DNA of 64,000 nt, taken from Hypomyces perniciosus (lineage: Eukaryota; Ascomycota; Sordariomycetes; Hypocreales; Hypocreaceae). A program made the position numbers and the translations under genes. The stretch spans positions 2,604,001-2,668,000 of the forward strand of contig SPDT01000002.1 in the NCBI GenBank assembly GCA_008477525.1, given 5' to 3'. The stretch's first letter is position 1. Every line of letters begins with the position of its first letter. Below the pieces are notes generated by a model. That model was given only the letters and a program-made list of their open reading frames with translations, was not told where the DNA came from and made no database searches. This document shows, one piece after another, positions 57,247-64,000 of this stretch.

Positions 57247-57729
57247 ATTGGATCGAGAAGACCTGTAGGAAATGGGTATCATCAATTAATAGCCACAAAT
57301 TACTTTGGACGTCTTTGTACTTCACTTCGAGTTTTATAATCCACACTGTATTTAGCCTTGCTGTATTTATACTGCCGTCTGAGGCTTCATCTTTACGTTG
57401 AGACTCTCGGACAGGATCGATCAGATCGCTAGGCCAGCAACATTCACGGCTGAACATCTCGTACAGGTCGCGTTCGGTCTGCTATGTGGTTATAGCATCA
57501 GCGGCGGCCAATCAAGTTTTCCGAGGCTCACCGAGACAGGCAGCTAAATAATAGTCACCTGGTTTCCATGACCACACTAGTTCCATGTGCGATCCCAATT
57601 CTTCAAACCCCATGACGCCCGGCATTTCATTCCGCTAATGGAGCACAAAGAGTGGAGTGAGCACGTCTGTATGTACTTTGTAAGTAGGTACTCCGTACTA
57701 CTTCGTAGATCATCGGTTGAAAGTGAGCC
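57247..57729. other. Intergenic region
   Basis: No gene is supported. GTACTCCGTAC lies at 57688-57698, close to the stop codon of the SDR gene. Confidence 0.55.
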
Positions 57730-58617
57730 TTAATATGTAGCCGGGGCAATGCTCAATCGTCCACCATCCGTCAGTAGTACATTTCCATCCACATAGCTAC
57801 CAGCCTTGCTCGCAAGATACAGCATCGCACCCGCAAAGTCCTCTTCCGTGCCAACTCTCTCCAAGGGAATGAATGCATTGTCTAGACTGCCTTCCTCGCG
57901 GATGTCTCTAGTCGATGCGCTCATGTCCCGCTCCGTCATATCGCTTGGGTAGAGTCCCGCGGCAATACAGTTGACCCTGATCTTATGTGGCGCCAGAAGG
58001 GTCGCGAGCTCCTTCGCCAGCTGTGCCGCTCCGGCCTTGCTGGTTCCGTATGAGAAACCGGCCTTGGGCAGACGAGAGTAGGCGGCGATGGACGAGTTGA
58101 TGACGACCTGGGACTTTTGCGGCACGACAGCTCTCTTGTTGCCTTCATCGAGCAAGTCCAAGAAGGCGATGACAGTGTAGAAAGCTGCTGTGATGTGGAT
58201 GTGATGGGCCTGCGTGAAGTCTTCCATGCTGGGCTCCCACAGACCCTCCTGGAGGGCCTTGATGTCTAGTGACTTCGCCTGCGTGATGATGTGCGAATGG
58301 TCCACGCTGATGGAGCCGCTGTTGGCGAAGACAAAGTCGCAGTAGCCCTGTTCATCACGCACGCGGTCAGCCGCCGCCTTTAGGGCGTCTTTGGACGTGA
58401 CATCGCAGACGATGGGCTTGACGGCATCCGGATTCGGACTTGAGTCCTTTGTCACGATCAGGGCGCTTTCTCGCCGTCCGAGAATGTAGACGGCTTTTGC
58501 TCCGTTGGCGAGGAGAGCGTGCGCCGTGATTCGGCCGAGGCCGGAGCCGCCTCCAGTGATAACGGCGACGAGGCCGTCGACACGGAAGAGAGAAGCGGCG
58601 TTGTATGAAGAGGTCAT
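57730..58617 (-). CDS. SDR-family oxidoreductase (RhlG/beta-ketoacyl reductase-like)
   Basis: An intronless frame of 295 residues. The cofactor motif is TGGGSGLG near residue 21, followed by LGRRES, which suggests NADP(H). FANSG stands in the place of the usual NNAG. The catalytic Ser is in VVINSSIAAYSR, and Tyr and Lys are in FSYGTSKAGA. The end reads YVDGNVLLTDGGRLS. All catalytic residues are present, so it is probably an active cytosolic reductase or dehydrogenase. The substrate is unknown. An insertion of about 30 residues around QAKSLDIKALQEGLW makes it slightly longer than the typical 250-260. Confidence 0.9.
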   Translation of the reverse strand: MTSSYNAASLFRVDGLVAVITGGGSGLGRITAHALLANGAKAVYILGRRESALIVTKDSSPNPDAVKPIVCDVTSKDALKAAADRVRDEQGYCDFVFANSGSISVDHSHIITQAKSLDIKALQEGLWEPSMEDFTQAHHIHITAAFYTVIAFLDLLDEGNKRAVVPQKSQVVINSSIAAYSRLPKAGFSYGTSKAGAAQLAKELATLLAPHKIRVNCIAAGLYPSDMTERDMSASTRDIREEGSLDNAFIPLERVGTEEDFAGAMLYLASKAGSYVDGNVLLTDGGRLSIAPATY

Positions 58618-59425
58618 TTTTGTTTTAGGGACTGAATTGGGGCCTTCACCTCTTGTCCGGACCTTGTTCTATCAAATATTTGTCGTGTTTATAGAAGCGA
58701 CTAGAAGGTGCGGATACACATGTGTCTGACGGTTGGTAATGGGCAAATCTCGCATCCGAGCTCGCTGTTGGAAGAACAGCGCCAATCAAAGTAGCACTGT
58801 CTATTTCGTACAGCATGAAGTACGGAGTAATAGTGGAAGGCTTTAGGATGGAATTAGTTTGGCTTGAGGTGGATTTTCGGAAGCCCCATTGACCGTGCTC
58901 CTCCATGCTCGTCATCGATTGGAATCTCCTTGCTAAATGATGTTTATTTTTCCTCCCCATGTTCTTGTTTTCTTTCTCTCATATGAAGGTAGATAACACC
59001 CTAAATTGCTTTGCATGCCGTATCAGTTCGTGTCTAGGATCTGGGTCCTGAAAACCCTTCCTTGCATACCATACCAGACGCCACCTCATTAATATCAAGG
59101 CACATTTTTCTCCGGCGAATCACACTAAACCAACACTGCTGAAGCCCCAGTTGCTAGAATGGATCCCTCTCAAGCCTCTTGCTGGTCCAATCGCCTTCGT
59201 GGGGCTCCGAAACCTGATCAGGACGTGGAACCGTCTCATTCGCGCGTGTGCAATTCCTGGTTCACGACAACAACCACAATCACATGCGATTCTGTCTGGC
59301 ATCGGAAAACAGCAGCTAGTAGGCATGCATGTCTCTATAGCATTGTCGCTCGCCACTGTTGGCTTCGGCCGTTTGGTCTGGCCTGAGTGGTGGCATCCTT
59401 CAGTTCTTCGTCTCTGCCATGCCAT
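58618..59425. other. Intergenic region between divergent genes
   Basis: It contains the promoters of the SDR (-) and lipase (+) genes. GTACGGAGTAA lies at 58820-58830. An ATG at 59159 starts a 75-codon frame without motif. It might be an alternative 5' exon of the lipase gene but no clear splice to it is seen. Confidence 0.5.
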
Positions 59426-62400
59426 ATGTCGATGATATCGCCGCAGTTGGATAGCGGATACACACTCGACATGGCGACGACATCACGATGCGTGGCCTCT
59501 AAACAGGCCCAGCAACAACATCACCAACCGGGACCGACGCTCCTCCCAGCACCAGTCGCCCAGGCCGTCAGTCTTGCGACGCGCACAACATCGCTCGCTA
59601 TACGGATCGGCTCGGTCGTCAGCTCATTCGGTCTCGATGCCGCCAGAGTCACCACGCTCTCCGGCCTCGAGCTGGCCCGCGGCATGATCGAGGGAGTCAT
59701 GAGCAGAGCCGCGAAAGACGTTCTGGCGCAGTCCCGAACCGAGATGGCTGCTGCCGACGCCGAGACCGTTTTGGAGCGCAGCCTCGAGAATCTTCATTAC
59801 GCCGTCACGCAGGTCGTCTTCTGGACCTCTGTCAGCTTCCGATTCACGGGCACCACCCTGTCGACTGCCTCGGAAGGATCGCAGCTGGTCCTGTCGTCTC
59901 TCGATCAACTGTTCGGTTCGACCGACTCGTCTCGAGCTGTCGCCAGCATCATCACACTGATTCGACGCGAATTCCGCAGTCCCGCCACGGGCTTTTGCGA
60001 AGAGAGGGTCGGTGTTGTCGATCTGACGCTTGCGCTGAGCACTCTGGCGTATCTACAGCAATCGTGCCGAAAGACCGCCGAAGAGGAACGCCGACGCCAA
60101 TCATACGAGGAGGTTATATGGGACGTGGTGGTTCTCAACGACGGAGAGCGAGTCGACGTTGACGAAGAGGTTCTGAGTGGTATCCAAGGCGGATACGAGA
60201 CTTCTCCATCGCCGCCAAAAAGTCCATGGCCCGATTCGGATGACGATGAGGCTGTCATGGCCCATCTGAAGAGCCAAATTACAGCCTCTCTATCTCCGGG
60301 CACCTCTGTTTCCGTCTCCAGCTCGGTTTCTTCGACGCAGACGATAACAGTGGATGTCCACGGACCGCAACTGCTTTCGCTTCCAACTCCACCAGGCGCA
60401 GAAATTGTCGAGACAAAGGTATTGACGCCTTCTAGCAATCGTCGCTCGTGGTTATCGTTGAGCCAGGATGATGAAGCCGCAGGGTCATCTTATCGAGTGG
60501 TTTATAAAATACATCGAACCAAATTTACAGCCTCGTCCTTCAGGGGCGAAAATGAAGCCTCTGGCCCGGCAGTTGTCGAGCTGAGTGACGAGACCTACTC
60601 TGAAGATCGGGAGCCGCTACATATTAAGGCTATCCAAGATAGCGCTCAATCATCCGGTCCAACATCACCTGTCTCTCCCGTCATGCTACCCCCTGCCCTC
60701 CCATCAAGGCCTCCCTCTGCCAACGACACCAAACGACGCAGCGCAAATTCATCACACGACTTGTCAAGCTTTTCAAAGCCGACAATGTCAAGCGCAAGGA
60801 GGACTACGGCCGATGCTGGCATAGCTTCACGTAGATCTGCAGCAACACCACCGTTGTATCTCGAAGACTTGGAGGCGACGGCTAATCAGAAAAAGCCACG
60901 GGCACCTTTACATGGTTCTAAATCACAAGATGTGAACAGAAAGACTCCGACAAAGAAGAAGACAGAGGCGACCACGCCCGCAAGAGCCGCGGAGAAGAAG
61001 AGTGGTCTGAAGCATGTTCTTCGAGGTGGTGGCCAGTCAATCTCAAACATGTGGAGCAAGGAATCAGACAACCATGGGGCGCTTAGCAAGACCAAGTCGC
61101 AAGGGAGGGCTCCAAACGACGAGACATCGGGCTCATCCAAGGCCAAGCCATCCGCATCACGCAATCAGAACCAGTCGTCACAACGAGATGCTGCTCCTCG
61201 GCTGTCGGTGCAAACTTCAGACCCATTCCCAAGAAGTTCATCTCGCGCCAGTTTCATCCCCATTCATGATCCTCGCCGAGATTCAATAGCCTCCCTGACC
61301 GATCCTTATTCGACCTCAGCACTCAGCTTGCAGCCCATATCGCCGGCCGTTATGAGGGGGGACTTCGCAGCCGGTGATCAGCTTGTGCTGCCATCAGGCC
61401 ATCGCCGAGTTCGATCGTACGCCCCGAGCATGTACAGCGTGGCTACAAACGACTCCCAAACATCGCTGGTCCTGTCTTCATACTACCAAAAGAGCGCATA
61501 CAACACCTCTGACGCCCTTTACACCCTCCGGCGAGAGGGGTTCGTTGATGGCACATTCCCCTCTGGTCATCTGCTGCCCAACATCACGCGATATATGCGA
61601 TTTTCGTCAGCTTGCTATGGTTCGCATTTCCTCAAGCTGACTGGAATTTCTAACGACATGCCCAAGCTTGGAGTCTGGGACGGCACGCACCATGACGTTA
61701 GGCATTTTGCTTACCATACTGAATCAGAAGCTGACAACATTCTCCTCGCCTCTTTTGTTGATCCCCAGGGTGGCAGTGACTCCACTGGCTCTACTGGTAC
61801 AGGTGTGCCGTTAGTGCACTACATCTCCCTGGACCATCAAGCAAAGGCTGTTGTTCTCGCTTGTAGGGGCACCATGGGCTTTGAGGATGTCCTGGCGGAT
61901 CTGACATGTGATTATGATCGCCTGGTTTGGCGGGGGAGGGGCTATAGGGTTCACAAGGGTATCCATGCTTCTGCCCGGAGACTCCTTTATGGTGGTGACG
62001 GACGAGTCCTGGTGACACTCAAGGAGGCACTGCATGAGTTTCCCGATTATGGGCTTGTGCTCTGTGGACACTCTCTAGGTGCCGGTGTCACTGCATTATT
62101 GGGAGTAATGCTGTCAGAGCCCAACCCAGATGGCCCTGGCTTTGTCACCTCAGCTGAGCCATACACGACGAGACCAGCACCAAGCGAGGCTCTCATTAAT
62201 GTGAAGCTCAGCGATATCCGCCTGCCCCCCGGCCGCCGTATTCACGTATACGCATACGGCTCTCCCGGCGTCATGTCATCGTCCCTCCGCAAGCTCACCC
62301 GAGGCCTCATCACAAGCGTCGTTCACGGCAACGACCTCGTACCTCACCTATCCCTAGGCTTGCTCCACGACTTCCAAGGCCTCGCTTTGGCATTCAAGCG

Positions 62401-62827
62401 CGACGAGAACCACACCAAAGCTGAAATCAGACAACGTCTCTGGCACGCCATCCAGGACAACGTTGCAGACAGATGGTACCCCTATCGCAACGTCAGCAAA
62501 GTCGCCGGCAGCGGTGGTGCCAGTGACGAGGAACGGTGGATGCTCCCCGCGCTGGAGGGCCTGCGGGCGAGTCTGAAAGGCGAGAAGCTGCTCCCGCCAG
62601 GAGAGGTGTTTACGATTGAGACGCAGCGGGTGTTGCGGAGGGACGCGTTCCTGCTGAGAGACGAGGAGCATATTGGGAGGCCGGCGCAGAGGATTGTGCT
62701 CAAGTATGTGAGGGATGTGGAGGGTAGGTTTGGGGAGGTGAGGTTTGGGACGAGTATGTTGACGGATCATAGTCCGGCCAAGTATGAGGATGCTCTGAAT
62801 AAGCTGAGGGTGGGAGTTGCGGAGTGA
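59426..62827 (+). CDS. Class 3 lipase, diacylglycerol-lipase-like (about 1133 aa)
   Basis: A single long exon. The start at 59426 is the first ATG of the frame; 59432 and 59471 are alternatives. The N-terminal 200 residues are conserved-looking and contain TLLPAPVAQAVSLATRTTS and weakly hydrophobic helices. A long Ser/Pro/Lys-rich disordered part follows (about 270-660). The catalytic domain starts near RREGFVDGTFPSGHLL and shows LACRGTMGFEDVLADL (oxyanion region), then GLVLCGHSLGAGV with the nucleophile Ser883, and VVHGNDLVPHLS with the presumed catalytic Asp970. It ends at MLTDHSPAKYEDAL with a conserved His. The architecture fits fungal sn-1-specific diacylglycerol lipase-like enzymes, probably membrane-associated, in lipid signalling or turnover. 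Substrate preference is inferred from the family. Confidence 0.88.
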   Translation: MSMISPQLDSGYTLDMATTSRCVASKQAQQQHHQPGPTLLPAPVAQAVSLATRTTSLAIRIGSVVSSFGLDAARVTTLSGLELARGMIEGVMSRAAKDVLAQSRTEMAAADAETVLERSLENLHYAVTQVVFWTSVSFRFTGTTLSTASEGSQLVLSSLDQLFGSTDSSRAVASIITLIRREFRSPATGFCEERVGVVDLTLALSTLAYLQQSCRKTAEEERRRQSYEEVIWDVVVLNDGERVDVDEEVLSGIQGGYETSPSPPKSPWPDSDDDEAVMAHLKSQITASLSPGTSVSVSSSVSSTQTITVDVHGPQLLSLPTPPGAEIVETKVLTPSSNRRSWLSLSQDDEAAGSSYRVVYKIHRTKFTASSFRGENEASGPAVVELSDETYSEDREPLHIKAIQDSAQSSGPTSPVSPVMLPPALPSRPPSANDTKRRSANSSHDLSSFSKPTMSSARRTTADAGIASRRSAATPPLYLEDLEATANQKKPRAPLHGSKSQDVNRKTPTKKKTEATTPARAAEKKSGLKHVLRGGGQSISNMWSKESDNHGALSKTKSQGRAPNDETSGSSKAKPSASRNQNQSSQRDAAPRLSVQTSDPFPRSSSRASFIPIHDPRRDSIASLTDPYSTSALSLQPISPAVMRGDFAAGDQLVLPSGHRRVRSYAPSMYSVATNDSQTSLVLSSYYQKSAYNTSDALYTLRREGFVDGTFPSGHLLPNITRYMRFSSACYGSHFLKLTGISNDMPKLGVWDGTHHDVRHFAYHTESEADNILLASFVDPQGGSDSTGSTGTGVPLVHYISLDHQAKAVVLACRGTMGFEDVLADLTCDYDRLVWRGRGYRVHKGIHASARRLLYGGDGRVLVTLKEALHEFPDYGLVLCGHSLGAGVTALLGVMLSEPNPDGPGFVTSAEPYTTRPAPSEALINVKLSDIRLPPGRRIHVYAYGSPGVMSSSLRKLTRGLITSVVHGNDLVPHLSLGLLHDFQGLALAFKRDENHTKAEIRQRLWHAIQDNVADRWYPYRNVSKVAGSGGASDEERWMLPALEGLRASLKGEKLLPPGEVFTIETQRVLRRDAFLLRDEEHIGRPAQRIVLKYVRDVEGRFGEVRFGTSMLTDHSPAKYEDALNKLRVGVAE

Positions 62828-62986
62828 CGGGATATTGAGAGACTTCAGGTTGTTTCTTAGGAACGGTTTGCAGAGGCTCAGATGAATACAAACAATCTCA
62901 TATTCCACGACTGAACAAAAGAAAGATTAGATATATATGCATCCAGAATTGCCTCAGGCCCAGCACCCAATCCATCATGGATGCAA

Positions 62987-64000
62987 TCACGACCAAAAAG
63001 AAAGCCACCCATGCCCGAAAATCCGTTGCATAAATGCTCTCAGTCCTAGTTCAGACGATTTCCTGGATTTTGTTGATTCTGTCGATTCCCCGGTTGTTGA
63101 TTCAGACAACTCCCCAGTCTTTGTTGATTCTGTCGATTCAACAGTCTTTGTTGCCAGTTTCTCCTGTGCTGAGCGGTATTGATCCATGCACTCTTGGGTT
63201 TTTGGATGATCTGCTCCCCAGACCTTTACAAACCCATTGGCAGCCCTCTCGTAGAGCTCAACTGCTTCTTTGAGACGGTCGGTATCTCTGCAGAGCGCCG
63301 CAAAGTTCCAAACAATTGCCAACGTGTCAGGATGTTCATTCCCAAGAAGCCTTTCCTCTGCCGATAATATCTGCCGATAAATCTGATCTGCCTCTTCGTA
63401 CTTCTCCTGATCATGCAGCGATGCCGACAGATTATGAAGGAATTTAAATGTGTTGGGATGTTCCCCCCGCGAACTGCCTCATTTGTCGACACAAGCTCTC
63501 GGTAGATCGTCTCTGCCTCTTCGTACTTCTTCTGGCCCGCCAGTGTTAATCCCACCCCATTCAGGCAAGTCAGTGTTTCCTCGTGTTCCTTACCCAAGGA
63601 CTTTTCGCGCACTGATAATACCTTCCGAAACATCTTCTCGGCATTCCCAAGTCTCCCCTTGAAGAACTCTGCAATTGCTAGATTATAGAGGACGGAAAGC
63701 GTGTCACTGTGTTCCGTCCCGAGCGTGTTTTCCCTTGCATTTAGCACTTGCCGACTTATGTGCTCAGCTTCTTTATACTTCCCATTCGAGATAAGTATTT
63801 TAGAGAGTGTTTGAAGACATTCGAGCGTTTCCTCTGCTTCCGATCCCTTGACTTCCTTGAAGATATTTGCTGCCTCCAGAACCAACCTTTCTGCCTCTTT
63901 ACACCTGCCTCTCTCATCCCAGTAATGCCCAACCCGCCTTGCCAAACGAGCCCAATACTCAGCCTCGTTCTTCTCAGGTTTCTCTCGAATGATCAGCTCG
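62987..64000 (-). CDS. TPR (kinesin-light-chain-type) repeat protein, 3' part, frameshifted
   Basis: The gene enters from the right edge of the window. Frame one (63945 down to about 63470) contains tandem 42-residue repeats with the signature EKSLGKEHEETLTCL, GLTLAGQKKYEEAETIYREL and the like. After VRGG the same frame loses the pattern. The repeat register continues in another frame: EHPNTFKFLHNLSASL, KYEEADQIYRQIL, LGNEHPDTLAIVWN and so on, down to the stop at 62987. The shift falls in a run of six G on the coding strand (63463-63468), so it is either a real frameshift or a sequencing error. The C-terminal tail is rich in TES/STK repeats. Such TPR domains usually form the end of fungal NLR-like (NACHT or NB-ARC) proteins; the N-terminus lies outside. 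Confidence 0.7.

Noticed and set aside
59159..59386. 75-codon frame as first exon of the lipase gene
   Set aside because: No clear donor and acceptor pair joins it in frame to the lipase exon. Kept only as a possibility.

Overview
The window looks like nuclear DNA of a filamentous ascomycete (Pezizomycotina, most likely Sordariomycetes; this placement is inference). Most genes are broken by one to three introns, largely 50-90 bp, with GTAAGT/GTATGT-type donors and AG acceptors. Genes sit singly on both strands with their own promoters, and the families (GNA1, Tad2, ABC-B transporter, fungal P450, fungal-only DUF proteins, BTB expansion) fit such fungi. I reconstructed exon structures by hand. 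For nearly all genes the spliced length is a multiple of three and the joined frame stays open.

Layout. 0.7-7.2 kb: a KduD-like SDR dehydrogenase (+), the GNA1 acetyltransferase (-), and a large secreted DUF7029/DUF7223-like protein (-). 9.2-12.4 kb: two unknown genes transcribed divergently from one 0.84 kb promoter. 12.46 kb: an intron-containing tRNA-Gly(GCC). 12.8-25.6 kb, all minus strand: the tRNA adenosine deaminase subunit Tad2, a putative membrane-tethered regulator with a half zinc cluster, a ZGRF1/Mte1-like (DUF2439) protein, and a disordered Ser/Pro-rich protein. 25.6-32.9 kb is sparse: a MARVEL-like four-TM protein, a tiny cysteine-rich protein and many microsatellites.

32.9-41.5 kb is an accessory island. 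It holds three intact BTB/POZ paralogs (one with a frameshifted tail) and one BTB fragment, interleaved with a fungal unknown and a PD-(D/E)XK-like protein. 42.6-49.0 kb: a full-size ABC-B (MDR) transporter convergent with a cytochrome P450. 49-54 kb is largely non-coding, apart from an 88-residue protein with an MGC lipidation signal and a LysM-effector-like relic. 54.2-64 kb: a DUF7924-like protein with a PD-(D/E)XK-type core, a Tubby/LURP-one-like protein, a second SDR, a 1.1-kDa-residue-scale (about 1133 aa) class 3 lipase, and a TPR protein that is frameshifted and runs off the right edge.

How the genes fit together. The housekeeping genes (GNA1 for UDP-GlcNAc and chitin, Tad2 and tRNA-Gly for translation, ZGRF1-like for genome maintenance) are unrelated neighbours and not an operon. 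The most unusual content is the BTB/PD-(D/E)XK island, the predicted membrane-anchored half-zinc-cluster protein, and the very small lipid-modified or zinc-binding proteins. No CRISPR array, rRNA gene or intact transposon was recognised. Family names are from memory and no database search was run.
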